From assembly GCF_042663585.1 (NCBI RefSeq), contig NZ_JBHTAN010000006.1, forward strand, positions 992,001-1,056,000: a stretch of 64,000 nucleotides of DNA. The letters run 5' to 3'. The notes under the pieces are model-generated. The model ran no database searches and was not told where the DNA came from. It saw nothing but the letters and a program-made list of their open reading frames with translations. This stretch comes from Natranaeroarchaeum sp042663585. GTDB lineage: Archaea > Halobacteriota > Halobacteria > Halobacteriales > Natronoarchaeaceae. Positions 1 through 7,647 of this stretch are shown piece by piece. Made by a program: the position numbers and the translations under genes. How positions within the stretch are numbered: the first letter of the stretch is position 1; each line of letters begins with the position of its first letter.

Positions 1-607
1 TCAGTTGCCGGCGGAACTCGACGCCGCCGTCATCGTCACTGTCGCCCGGACGCGCCCGCTCGACGATTCGGCCAACGCCCAGAATCGCCACCTCGGGCGG
101 ATTGATGACCGGCGTGAACGAGTCGACGCCGAGGACGCCAAGGTTCGAGACGGTGATCGTCCCGCCCCTGAGATCGCTCATGTCGTACTCGCCGCGCTGG
201 ACGAGCTCCGTCAGGCGACGGCGCTCGGCGGCTATCTCGCCCGGTGACTTCGAGCCGACATCCGCGATCACCGGCGTGACGAGGCCGGCGTCGATATCGA
301 CGGCGACGCCGACGTTGTGCTCCTCGTAGCGCCGGTGCGTTCCGTCCTCGAACGTCCCGTTGAACGCGGGGTGGGACTCCAGTGCGTCCGAGAGCGCACT
401 GAGCAAGACGTCGGTGAGCGAGACGGGATCGTCGAGGGCGTCCGCCGCTCGCACCAGCGCTTCGGCATCCACCTCGCGGCTCACAGTCACGTGAACGGCG
501 TTCTGATAGCTCTCCTGCAGTCGGTTCGCGATGGTTCTACGCATCGGCCCGAGCGAGTGCTCCTCTGCAACCGTACGCGGGGCAGGGCCGTCGGTGTCGT
601 CGCTCAC
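1..607 (-). CDS. 2-oxoacid dehydrogenase E2 acyltransferase catalytic protein (3' end outside window)
   Basis: Reading from a GTG at 607 gives about 202 codons of E2 catalytic domain: a short acidic leader, then 'LGPMRRTIANRLQES', then 'VGVAVDIDAGLVTPVI' and 'FTPVINPPEVAILGVGRI', all typical of the chloramphenicol-acetyltransferase-like fold that moves acyl groups from lipoyl-lysine to CoA. The window ends before the C-terminal catalytic HxxxDG motif. No lipoyl domain and no peripheral E3-binding domain are present, whereas many E2 proteins carry both. The separate lipoyl protein lies just upstream in the same reading frame, ended by TGA two codons before this GTG. Fourth gene of an operon with E1 alpha and E1 beta. 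Substrate (pyruvate, branched-chain acid or acetoin) cannot be told from sequence. Confidence 0.88.
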   Translation of the reverse strand, partial: MSDDTDGPAPRTVAEEHSLGPMRRTIANRLQESYQNAVHVTVSREVDAEALVRAADALDDPVSLTDVLLSALSDALESHPAFNGTFEDGTHRRYEEHNVGVAVDIDAGLVTPVIADVGSKSPGEIAAERRRLTELVQRGEYDMSDLRGGTITVSNLGVLGVDSFTPVINPPEVAILGVGRIVERARPGDSDDDGGVEFRRQL

Positions 608-613
608 ACCGTT

Positions 614-877
614 TCACCCCGGCTCGATCCAGGCGAGCGTATCGCCGATGGTAAACTCGTCGTCTTCCCCGCGAGCGATATCGACCAGCGTGCCATCAGT
701 GGGTGCGAGGACGTCGATACTCACCTTTTCGACCTGGATCTCACAGAGCGTGTCGCCCTCGCTCACACTGGCCCCCTCGCTGGTGAACCAGTTGACGACG
801 ATGCCCTCCTCTTCGTCGACGTCCGCCGTCCACTCGCCGTCGGCGGTGACCGCGACCCCATCGGTAGCCTCGGACAT
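614..877 (-). CDS. Stand-alone lipoyl-domain protein of the 2-oxoacid dehydrogenase
   Basis: An 87-aa protein that is one biotinyl/lipoyl domain. Lys51 in 'QVEKVSID' is the expected lipoylation site on the beta-turn, followed by the typical 'APTDGTLVDI' strand and 'FTIGDTLAWIE' end. It would be the swinging arm carrying acyl groups between E1 and E2. The ATG directly abuts the E1 beta stop. Its TGA is in frame with the downstream E2 catalytic protein and only two codons from that GTG, so the pair looks like a conventional E2 divided by one stop codon. It may be a natural two-gene arrangement, or a stop that is sometimes read through. Confidence 0.9.
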   Translation of the reverse strand: MSEATDGVAVTADGEWTADVDEEEGIVVNWFTSEGASVSEGDTLCEIQVEKVSIDVLAPTDGTLVDIARGEDDEFTIGDTLAWIEPG

Positions 878-1903
878 CTATTGAAGATCCTGGACGGCGG
901 TTTTAATGTCGTCAGCGTCCGGGATGACCTCGTCCTCCATGGGTCGGGCGTAGGGAATCGGGACGTCCGGAAGCGCGACCCGTTCGACGCTTTCGAGGTC
1001 GTCGAGCGCCTCATCGGCGACGCTGGCGACGATTTCGCCGGTCACGCCGAACGAGCGGTAATCCTCGTCGACGACGACCAGACTCCCTGTTTTCCGGACC
1101 GAGTCGACGACCGTCTCCGTGTCCAGCGGGACGAGCGTTCGGAGGTCAACCACCTCCGCGCTGATCCCGTCCTCGGCGAGCGACTCCGCCGCTTCGAGGG
1201 CGCGGTGGACGTGCAGGCCGAGGGTAACGACTGTCACGTCCGAGCCCTCGCGTTTGACGTCGGCGCTGCCGAACGGGATGGTGTAGTCGTCCTCTGGAAC
1301 CGGCGTTTTCGGCCCGGTCGGGGCTGGCATCCAGCCGATGCCCATCAGGCGCTTGTGGAACATGTAGACGACCGGGTCGTCGTCGCGGATGGCGTTATGC
1401 ATGAGTCCCTTCGCGTCGTAGGCGGTCGACGGGACGACGACTTTCATACCCGGGAGATGCGCGAAGGTGCCATAGAGCGTCTGGGAGTGCTGGGCGGCGT
1501 CGTTGTAGGTCCCGCCGACAGCAGTCGTGAGCACCATCGGGACGTTCACTGACCCGCCGCTCATGTAGGTGTTTTTCGCCATCTGGTTGTAGATCTGGTC
1601 CATCGCGACGCCGAAGAAGTCGACGAACATTAGCTCCGCAATCGGGCGCATTCCCGACTGTGCGGCACCGACTGCCGCGCCGAGATACGCCGTCTCGCTG
1701 ATCGGGACGTCCATGATCCGATCGTAGCCGAACTCGTCGAGCAGGCCCTCGGTGCTGTCGAAGATGCCGCCGTAATCGGCGACGTCCTCGCCCATGTAGA
1801 ACACGTCGTCGTTCTCGCGCATCTCGTGGCCGATCGCTTCGACCATCGCACGGCTCATCGTCAGTTCTCGCTCGATCGTTCGTTGTGGTTCCTGTTGTGC
1901 CAT
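878..1903 (-). CDS. 2-oxoacid dehydrogenase E1 component, beta subunit
   Basis: A 341-aa transketolase-like E1 beta subunit. 'FYMGEDVADYGGIFDSTEGL' near residue 35 and 'MRPIAELMFVDFFGVAMDQI' near 85 are family hallmarks. The C-terminal half has the transketolase C domain ('DVTVVTLGLHVHRALEAAE', 'VVDLRTLVPLD', 'VVVDEDYRSFG'). With E1 alpha it forms the thiamine-diphosphate site that decarboxylates a 2-oxoacid and reductively acylates the lipoyl arm. Start and E1 alpha stop overlap by one base (TGATG), indicating translational coupling. Sequence resembles pyruvate, acetoin and branched-chain E1 beta alike, so substrate is left open. Confidence 0.93.
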   Translation of the reverse strand: MAQQEPQRTIERELTMSRAMVEAIGHEMRENDDVFYMGEDVADYGGIFDSTEGLLDEFGYDRIMDVPISETAYLGAAVGAAQSGMRPIAELMFVDFFGVAMDQIYNQMAKNTYMSGGSVNVPMVLTTAVGGTYNDAAQHSQTLYGTFAHLPGMKVVVPSTAYDAKGLMHNAIRDDDPVVYMFHKRLMGIGWMPAPTGPKTPVPEDDYTIPFGSADVKREGSDVTVVTLGLHVHRALEAAESLAEDGISAEVVDLRTLVPLDTETVVDSVRKTGSLVVVDEDYRSFGVTGEIVASVADEALDDLESVERVALPDVPIPYARPMEDEVIPDADDIKTAVQDLQ

Positions 1904-2946
1904 CAGTCGTCACCTCCTGTGAGTTCGAAGTCCGGTTCGGTCTCTGTCACGCCGGCCGGCGGGTTCACGAACACGTCGTCGTGTGCCTCTTCCGGGTCCG
2001 GCTTTGGCTGGTCTTTCGCCCACTCGATCGCCTCGTCGACGCGCTCGTGGGCAGCCGTCCGGATCTCCTCGAGCGTCTCGTCCGCCACGCCGTCCGCTCG
2101 GAGATCCTCGGCGAGGCGCTCGATCGAGTCCCGCTCTTCGGCGGCTTCCTGGTCCGCTTCGGATCGGTAGGTCTGCGGATCGCCCATGAAGTGGCCCATC
2201 CGCCGATGTACCTGTACCTCGATGAGCGTCGGTCCGTTGCGGTCTCGTGCCCGACCGATCGCCTCTCTCGCGGCGTCGTAGATAGCGATGGCGTCGTCCT
2301 GGTCGACGCGGACGCCGGGCATCTCGAACCCGCCTGCACGGTCGGAGCCCTCCCGGACGTCGGTGATCCGATCTTTGGGCATGCTGATCGCCCAGTCGTT
2401 GTCCTCGACGACGAACACGACCGGCAGGTTCTGGACGGCCGCGAGGTTCAACGATTCCAGAAAAGCGCCCTGGTCAATAGCGCCCTCGCCCAGGAACGCA
2501 ACGGCAACGCTGTCCTCGTTGCGCTTTTTGGCTGCGAGGCCGGCACCCACGGCAGGCGGGCACCCCTCGGCGATGATGCCGCTACACGCGAAGTTGACGT
2601 CCGGGTCGAACAGGTGCATGTGGCCGCCCTTGCCCTTCCCGAGTCCCGATTCACGGCCGAATATCTCGGCGGTCATCGGCTTCAGATCGACGCCTTTCGC
2701 GATGGCGATATGGTGCGGTCGGTGGGGAGCAGTCACCGTGTCGTCGTCGCGCAGGTGTTGACAGACGCCCGCGCCGGACGCCTCGTGACCGGCGGCGAGA
2801 TGCAGTTCGCCCGGGATCGGTCCTGCCGAGATGTCAAAGGCCGGTTGCTTTCCCTCCAGGTACTCCTCCTGGAGTCGCTCTTCGTAATACCTGGCCGTCA
2901 CCATGTCCTCGTACATCTCTTTCAACCGCGGTGTGTTAACAACCAT
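1903..2946 (-). CDS. 2-oxoacid dehydrogenase E1 component, alpha subunit
   Basis: A 347-aa thiamine-diphosphate-dependent E1 alpha subunit. 'HRPHHIAIAKG' (about residue 75), 'GKGKGGHMHLFD' (about 103-114) and the TPP motif running from 'GEGAIDQG' (153-160) to Asn183 of 'VEDND' are all present. The C-terminal 'RRMGHFMGDPQTYRS' segment contains the His/Tyr region typical of E1 alpha. First gene of the operon; transcription probably starts just before the ATG because a TATA-like element lies about 28 bases upstream. The family binds TPP/Mg in an alpha2beta2 heterotetramer. Substrate is not resolved; the GKGKGGHMH region is shared with acetoin and pyruvate enzymes. Confidence 0.93.
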   Translation of the reverse strand: MVVNTPRLKEMYEDMVTARYYEERLQEEYLEGKQPAFDISAGPIPGELHLAAGHEASGAGVCQHLRDDDTVTAPHRPHHIAIAKGVDLKPMTAEIFGRESGLGKGKGGHMHLFDPDVNFACSGIIAEGCPPAVGAGLAAKKRNEDSVAVAFLGEGAIDQGAFLESLNLAAVQNLPVVFVVEDNDWAISMPKDRITDVREGSDRAGGFEMPGVRVDQDDAIAIYDAAREAIGRARDRNGPTLIEVQVHRRMGHFMGDPQTYRSEADQEAAEERDSIERLAEDLRADGVADETLEEIRTAAHERVDEAIEWAKDQPKPDPEEAHDDVFVNPPAGVTETEPDFELTGGDD

Positions 2947-2970
2947 TACAATACTGGTCTCATCGTAACG

Positions 2971-2980
2971 GACATAATAA
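2971..2980 (-). promoter_or_regulatory. Candidate TATA box for the 2-oxoacid dehydrogenase operon
   Basis: On the minus strand TTATTATGTC lies about 28 bases before the E1 alpha ATG, the spacing expected for a leaderless or near-leaderless archaeal transcript. Identified by eye only. Confidence 0.4.
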
Positions 2981-3158
2981 CTACGTGCGGGTTCGTTGCC
3001 GGGAGGTTACTTCCGGGAGATAACTGGGGGCAAGCACAAACGGTGGTTCCAACAGATCAGAAACGGCCACACGACCATACCGGCCGAAACACCGTCAGCT
3101 AGCCGCCCCTACAGTCGGACGAGCAGTGGTTTTACCATCTGACTGCATAGTTCTCAGT

Positions 3159-3263
3159 ATGACGCAACCAGAGCGGTACAGCTCGCCGCGCAGGAGGCAT
3201 CCTCTCGTGGCCAGGAGCAACAGTGCGCATCTCCCGTTGGTGACGAAACATCGGTCATGCTAG
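3159..3263 (+). other. Possible short leader ORF overlapping the ZIP transporter start
   Basis: ATG at 3159 opens 34 codons rich in Arg and Ser and stops at TAG 3261-3263, seven bases inside the next gene. A weak TATA-like run (GGTTTTACCA, about 3127-3136) sits some 28 bases upstream, so a transcript could begin at this ATG. The peptide resembles no known protein and may be fortuitous. Confidence 0.2.
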
Positions 3264-3988
3264 CGTTTCAGGAGGAGTTCTACTGGATCGCGGTGTTTGC
3301 CATCGTCGCCGCAGTCGTGAACGGGGCAGGCATCATCGCAATCTTGCAACACCGGGAGCGGGCGGAACAGACGCTTCCCTTTCTCATGTGCTTTGCCGCG
3401 GGAATCCTGCTCACGACGCCGCTGATTCACGCGCTACCGAACGCGATCGGAAGCACCGCTGACGCGGGATTCACCGCCCTGGCTGGCTTTCTCTTCATGT
3501 ACCTCTCCAACGAACTGATCCAGCGCCGGACCGGAGAGGCGACCCTCGCGTTCGGGGTGACGGCCGCGGAGGGCATCGGGATCCACTCGCTCGTAGACGG
3601 CGTCGTCTACACGGTTACGTTCAACATCTCCCTCCTGACTGGCGTCCTTGCAGGAACGGGATTGGTGGTCCACGAGTTCGCCGAGGGGGTGATCACGTAC
3701 CTGGTCTTGCTGAAAGGGAACGTCAGCGAGCGAACCGCGGCGATATACGCGTTTTTCATCGCGTCACTGACGACGCCGTTTGGGGCCTTCGTCGCCTATC
3801 CGCTGGTGAGCGGCCTGGAAGCACACCGTCTCGGACTCCTGCTCGGCTTCGTCTCGGGTGTGCTGATCTACGTCTCCGCCGCCCATCTGCTTCCCGAGGC
3901 GCGGTCGTACGAAAAAGCACATTCGGTGCTTGCATTTCTGGCCGGCGTCGGGCTGGCGTTGTTCATCGTGTTCTCGCGGACGGTGTGA
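3257..3988 (+). CDS. ZIP-family metal ion transporter
   Basis: A 243-aa integral membrane protein with about seven to eight hydrophobic segments. ZIP signature motifs are in the two central helices: 'GIGIHSLVDGVVY' (about residues 111-123) and 'VVHEFAEGVITYL' (about 136-148), matching the usual HNxxDG and HEIPEG metal-binding motifs with Ala for Pro in the second. The family imports divalent metals such as Zn, Fe or Mn across the cytoplasmic membrane. Monocistronic and divergent from the 2-oxoacid dehydrogenase operon. The metal cannot be assigned. Confidence 0.85.
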   Translation: MLAFQEEFYWIAVFAIVAAVVNGAGIIAILQHRERAEQTLPFLMCFAAGILLTTPLIHALPNAIGSTADAGFTALAGFLFMYLSNELIQRRTGEATLAFGVTAAEGIGIHSLVDGVVYTVTFNISLLTGVLAGTGLVVHEFAEGVITYLVLLKGNVSERTAAIYAFFIASLTTPFGAFVAYPLVSGLEAHRLGLLLGFVSGVLIYVSAAHLLPEARSYEKAHSVLAFLAGVGLALFIVFSRTV

Positions 3989-4037
3989 TACGGACTGTTG
4001 ACGGCGACACGACCAACCGATTGAGCCGTCGGATGCC

Positions 4038-4739
4038 CTACCGAAATTCGTCGACGGAGTCGTATCGGTCGATATCGACACCCCTCTGCGAGATTTCGGC
4101 GACGTGAACCCCGACCCCGGTCTGGACATCTCGCTCGATGGCGCTTTCGATGGCACGACCCGCAATCAGTCGGGCTTCCGACAGCGACGGCGACTGTGGA
4201 ACTTCGGCGTCGAGAATTCCATAGGCGGCCTCCCGACCGCTTCCCACGGCAGCATACGTCTCCTCGACGACGCCTTCGTCCCGACCGATGGTGAACACGT
4301 GCGAACCGTCATCGACGCCCCCGAGGAGAACGGTTATATCGGATACGGCGTGTTCTCGAAGCTCCCTTGCCGTCACGGTGCTGAGCGTTGCACTGTCCAT
4401 CGGTTCGTCGTGTTCGGTCTCGTAGCGGTCGGCTTCGGCTCTGATCGTCCGGACGAACGATTGCAGTTCTCCGAGGTCCCCGGTCGATCCCAGTACAGCG
4501 GTCGGATGGACCTGACTCATCTTCTGGACGTCCTCACTGCTCGTGACCGTGCCCCGACTCGTGCGTGTATCTGCTGCCATGAGTACACCATCTCCCGTCG
4601 TAATCCCGAGGAGCGTACCGCCCGACGCGGTCCCACCATCGGCTATCCGAACCGGGTCGAACGACCCTCGGTGGATCGTGCGAGGTCGATCCATCTCGTC
4701 GATAGCAGACCCATCGTTCTCATCCCGTGACTCAGCCAT
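4038..4739 (-). CDS. Proteasome beta-subunit paralogue lacking the catalytic Thr1
   Basis: A 233-aa protein of the 20S proteasome beta fold; start taken at ATG 4739 ('MAESRD') rather than the upstream codon at 4769. It aligns without gaps to the true PsmB of this window: 'GITTGDGVLMAADTRTSRG' against 'GLTTDDGVVVATDMRASLG', then 'SSEDVQKMSQVHP'. Asp57, Arg59 and Lys73 match the conserved catalytic partners. The residue corresponding to Thr1 of the mature enzyme is Gly41, followed by Thr42 ('SGGTLLG' versus 'KTGTTTIG'). If Gly41 is truly first after processing, the subunit would be inactive and could modulate 20S assembly; cleavage one residue later would expose Thr42. Single gene on its strand. 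Confidence 0.8.
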   Translation of the reverse strand: MAESRDENDGSAIDEMDRPRTIHRGSFDPVRIADGGTASGGTLLGITTGDGVLMAADTRTSRGTVTSSEDVQKMSQVHPTAVLGSTGDLGELQSFVRTIRAEADRYETEHDEPMDSATLSTVTARELREHAVSDITVLLGGVDDGSHVFTIGRDEGVVEETYAAVGSGREAAYGILDAEVPQSPSLSEARLIAGRAIESAIERDVQTGVGVHVAEISQRGVDIDRYDSVDEFR

Positions 4740-4829
4740 ATGGGTGCCTACGGAACAGGTTCGTAACAAGCTTTCTCGGAACTGGAGTAGAAGGATACAT
4801 TGGTAGTGCCGGGGAATCTATATCCGACT

Positions 4830-5459
4830 ATGCCGAAATCAGCGCCGTTCGAGACCCACACTGAACGATACGAGGGTTGGTTCGAGAAGCACGAGGACGC
4901 CTACCAGTCCGAACTGGCTGCGCTGGATCGGCTCGTCCCGGCGACCGGCCGCGGCATCGAGATCGGTGTCGGGAGCGGACGCTTCGCCGCCCCACTTGGC
5001 ATCGACGTCGGGATCGACCCGGCCGAGGCGATGCTCGAACGGGCCCGCAAGCGGGGAGTCGACGTGGCCAGAGGCGTCGCTGAACAGCTCCCCGTCCGGG
5101 ACGCCACGTTCGACACTGCGCTGATCGTGACGACGATCTGCTTCGTCGACGATATTCCCCGAACGCTGGCCGAAGCCGACCGGATCCTCTCGGCGTCGGG
5201 CCAACTCGTGATCGGCTACATCGACAAAGACAGTCCGGTCGGCCGGATCTACCAGGAGAACAAAGAACAGAACCCGTTCTACAGGGAGGCGACGTTCGTC
5301 TCGACGGATGACCTCCTCGACTCACTCGAAGCCGCCGGCTTCAGTGAGTTCGAGTTCGTCCAGACGATCTATCAGTGGCTCGATGAGATAGACGATCCCG
5401 AACCGATCGAAGACGGATACGGCGACGGTTCCTTCGTCGGTATCAAAGCCAGCCGCTAG
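4830..5459 (+). CDS. SAM-dependent class I methyltransferase
   Basis: About 209 aa from ATG 4830 ('MPKSAP'). The Rossmann motif I is 'GIEIGVGSGRFA' near residue 40, followed by 'VGIDPAEAMLERARKRG' (motif II, ribose-binding acidic residue), 'GVAEQLPVRDATFDTALIVTTICFVDD' (motifs III-IV) and 'EADRILSASGQLVIGYIDK', the usual UbiE/Methyltransf_11 layout. It would transfer a methyl group from SAM to a small molecule or lipid; the substrate is unknown. Monocistronic, divergent from the proteasome-like gene. Confidence 0.85.
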   Translation: MPKSAPFETHTERYEGWFEKHEDAYQSELAALDRLVPATGRGIEIGVGSGRFAAPLGIDVGIDPAEAMLERARKRGVDVARGVAEQLPVRDATFDTALIVTTICFVDDIPRTLAEADRILSASGQLVIGYIDKDSPVGRIYQENKEQNPFYREATFVSTDDLLDSLEAAGFSEFEFVQTIYQWLDEIDDPEPIEDGYGDGSFVGIKASR

Positions 5460-5535
5460 TGGCGAGAGGCGCCGAATAACCCAGATAAGTTGTAATCTGC
5501 TCCTTGTCTGGCCGATCACTGTACCCCACCACAAT

Positions 5536-5545
5536 CATATATCCG
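5536..5545 (+). promoter_or_regulatory. Candidate TATA box upstream of the ABC transporter leader
   Basis: CATATATCCG starts about 31 bases before the ATG of the 21-codon leader ORF and about 94 before the ATPase ATG, so the predicted transcript would begin near the leader ORF start. Confidence 0.4.
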
Positions 5546-5567
5546 TGAATTCGCCGTAGCTTTTCGT

Positions 5568-5633
5568 ATGCTGCAGCTAGCGTTGGTAACTCCCATTAGC
5601 CGCCCGCCAAGCGGAGGTGGGGCCAGGAGATGA
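5568..5633 (+). CDS. 21-codon leader ORF coupled to the ABC ATPase
   Basis: ATG 5568 opens 21 codons ending in TGA 5631-5633, which overlaps the ATPase ATG (5630) as ATGA. The distance from the TATA-like box puts the predicted transcription start at or next to this ATG. A GGAGGTG run inside the short frame lies about eleven bases before the ATPase start and could act as its ribosome binding site. The peptide itself (starts MLQLALVTP, ends Gly/Arg-rich) resembles nothing known. Inference: a leaderless regulatory or coupling ORF; it could be chance. Confidence 0.35.
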   Translation: MLQLALVTPISRPPSGGGARR

Positions 5634-6388
5634 CCGATTCTACCGTTGCCGAGACGGACAGTCACTCAGATACGGCAGTTTCCGTCCAGCAAGTGGTGAA
5701 GACGTACTACGTCGGTCAACCCGTGCATGCCCTTGATGACGTGACCTTCGAACTACCACGTGGCTCCTACACGGCGGTTATGGGGCCGAGTGGCTCCGGG
5801 AAGAGTACCCTGATGAACCTCATCGGGTGTCTTGATACGCCGACCGAAGGAACTGTCGTCGTGAACAGTCAGGACGTGACAAGCCTCTCCGACCGCGAGC
5901 GAACACGGCTACGCGGAGAGGAGATCGGTTTCGTTTTTCAGACGTTCAACCTGATGCCCCGGCTCACCGCCCTGCAGAACGTTGCCTTGCCGATGGTCGC
6001 TCGGAACGTGTCTCGTGACCGGCGGGTCGAGCGTGCACAGTCGCTACTGGGCCGGGTCGGCCTGGCTGATCGGGTCGATCACTTGCCAAACGAGTTGTCC
6101 GGTGGCCAGCGTCAGCGGGTTGCCATCGCCCGGGCACTCGTCAACGACCCCACACTGCTTCTGGCCGACGAACCGACAGGCAACGTCGATACCGATACGG
6201 GAGCAACCATCATGAATCTCTTCGCCGAACTCCACGCCGCCGGGAACACTCTATTGGTGGTCACCCACGAGCGCCGAATCGCCGAACATGCTGACAGAAT
6301 ACTCCACCTCCTCGATGGCGAACTGGAGCGTATCGAACGGATAGAGACACCACGGCGGCCGACAGTTGACAGTGGGGAGGGAGACTGA
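5630..6388 (+). CDS. ABC transporter ATP-binding protein, MacB/LolD type
   Basis: A 252-aa ATPase with Walker A 'GPSGSGKST' (about residues 53-61), Q-loop in 'GFVFQTFNLMPRLTALQNV', ABC signature 'LSGGQRQRVAIARAL' (about 156-170), Walker B 'LLLADEPTGNVD' and H-loop 'VVTHERR'. This set marks the MacB/LolD/FtsE subgroup. It energises the adjacent permease, with which it overlaps as TGATG. In this family the pump moves lipoproteins, peptides, macrolides or siderophores by mechanotransmission; the substrate here is not known. Confidence 0.93.
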   Translation: MTDSTVAETDSHSDTAVSVQQVVKTYYVGQPVHALDDVTFELPRGSYTAVMGPSGSGKSTLMNLIGCLDTPTEGTVVVNSQDVTSLSDRERTRLRGEEIGFVFQTFNLMPRLTALQNVALPMVARNVSRDRRVERAQSLLGRVGLADRVDHLPNELSGGQRQRVAIARALVNDPTLLLADEPTGNVDTDTGATIMNLFAELHAAGNTLLVVTHERRIAEHADRILHLLDGELERIERIETPRRPTVDSGEGD

Positions 6389-7647
6389 TGGAGGTCTTCG
6401 AAAGCTTTCGGATGGCCTGGCGGTCGATCCGTGGTCATCGCCTCCGCTCGACGTTGACCACTCTCGGGGTCGTCATCGGCGTCGGTGCAGTCATCACCTT
6501 CGTCATGCTCGGCGCCAGCCTGGAAGGTGCGATCATCGGTGACGTCGCCGCCGGACAGTCGCCTGCGATGGCCGTCTCGGCCCAGCAAGTAGACGGTCAG
6601 GGTGGTCCGGGCGTAGAGAGCGGTCAGGCGGTCTTCACCGAACACGATATTCAGGAGATTCAGCGCCTCGAAGGGGTCGAATCAGTCGTTCCTGAGGGGA
6701 CCGTTTCGCTATCAGGGGTTACGTTTCAAAACCAGACCATCGGACTCAGGTCGATGACCACAACCACGCCGAACTACTTCGAAGCGACGGGGACCCAGAA
6801 CTTCTCTGAGGGTGGAACCTTTGCGCTCGGTCAACGCGAAGTGGTTCTCAACGACGCGGCGGCGACGGTCTTCGATACAAATGTCTCGGTTGGAGACACG
6901 ATTGCGATAACGTACAGCAGCGGAGAGACTGTGGACGCCGCGGTCGTGGGCGTCCTCAAAGCGACGTCGACTGATGGCGGGGGATTTCAACCCGGTGGCA
7001 TCGGTCGACCACAGGTGTACGGACCAACCGATCCCTTTGCGCAATCTCAACTTACGAGTCCATCTACGGGCGAGCGCCAGCGGGTCTACTCGCGGTTGAC
7101 AGTTATCGCGACGGATTTCGACCAGGTCGACGCAGTCGCCGAGAGAGTCAGAGGCTATCTCGAGTCCGAGTCCGATGCAAGCGAACTCCTCCCGTCGTCG
7201 TACGAGACGTCCGTGCAAACGAACGAGCAGTTCGTCGAACAGATCCAGAACGTTTTGAACACGTTCACGGGATTCATCACCGGTATCGCGGTCATCTCAC
7301 TCGTCGTCGGTGCGATCGGTATTGCCAACATCATGCTGGTCAGTGTGACTGAACGGACTCGTGAGATCGGCATCATGAAAGCCGTCGGCTTCCAGAATCG
7401 GGATATCCTCCAGCTATTTCTGGTCGAGGCAGTCATTCTCGGACTGATCGGGTCGGTCGTGGGAATTCTGGTAGGGATACTCGGCGGGTATGCAGTCACA
7501 CGGGTTCTGGATCTTCCGTTTACGTTCCCACTGGAATGGGCCGTTATCGCGGTAGTCGTCGGTATCGTCGTCGGTGTGGTCGCCGGTCTCTATCCGGCGT
7601 GGGACGGTGCGCGAACTGATCCGATCGAGGCGCTTCGATACGAGTGA
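6388..7647 (+). CDS. ABC transporter permease, MacB/FtsX type
   Basis: A 419-aa permease: an N-terminal helix ('RSTLTTLGVVIGVGAVITFVML'), a large extracytoplasmic MacB periplasmic-core-like domain (about residues 45-280), then three C-terminal helices containing the FtsX motif 'GIANIMLVSVTERTREIGIMKAVG' and ending 'YPAWDGARTDPIEALRYE'. It pairs with the preceding ATPase. No substrate-binding protein or adaptor gene adjoins, consistent with this subfamily. Confidence 0.92.
   Translation: MEVFESFRMAWRSIRGHRLRSTLTTLGVVIGVGAVITFVMLGASLEGAIIGDVAAGQSPAMAVSAQQVDGQGGPGVESGQAVFTEHDIQEIQRLEGVESVVPEGTVSLSGVTFQNQTIGLRSMTTTTPNYFEATGTQNFSEGGTFALGQREVVLNDAAATVFDTNVSVGDTIAITYSSGETVDAAVVGVLKATSTDGGGFQPGGIGRPQVYGPTDPFAQSQLTSPSTGERQRVYSRLTVIATDFDQVDAVAERVRGYLESESDASELLPSSYETSVQTNEQFVEQIQNVLNTFTGFITGIAVISLVVGAIGIANIMLVSVTERTREIGIMKAVGFQNRDILQLFLVEAVILGLIGSVVGILVGILGGYAVTRVLDLPFTFPLEWAVIAVVVGIVVGVVAGLYPAWDGARTDPIEALRYE

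Noticed and set aside
614..616. Selenocysteine or pyrrolysine at the in-frame stop
   Set aside because: TGA is not the pyrrolysine codon, no selenocysteine insertion element was apparent, and a GTG restart lies two codons on.
317..1552. 411-codon plus-strand frame
   Set aside because: Antisense to E2, the lipoyl protein and E1 beta, whose motifs are clear on the minus strand; long antisense frames are usual in GC-rich haloarchaeal DNA.
1885..3102. 405-codon plus-strand frame
   Set aside because: Antisense shadow of E1 alpha; no family resemblance, Arg/Val-rich composition.
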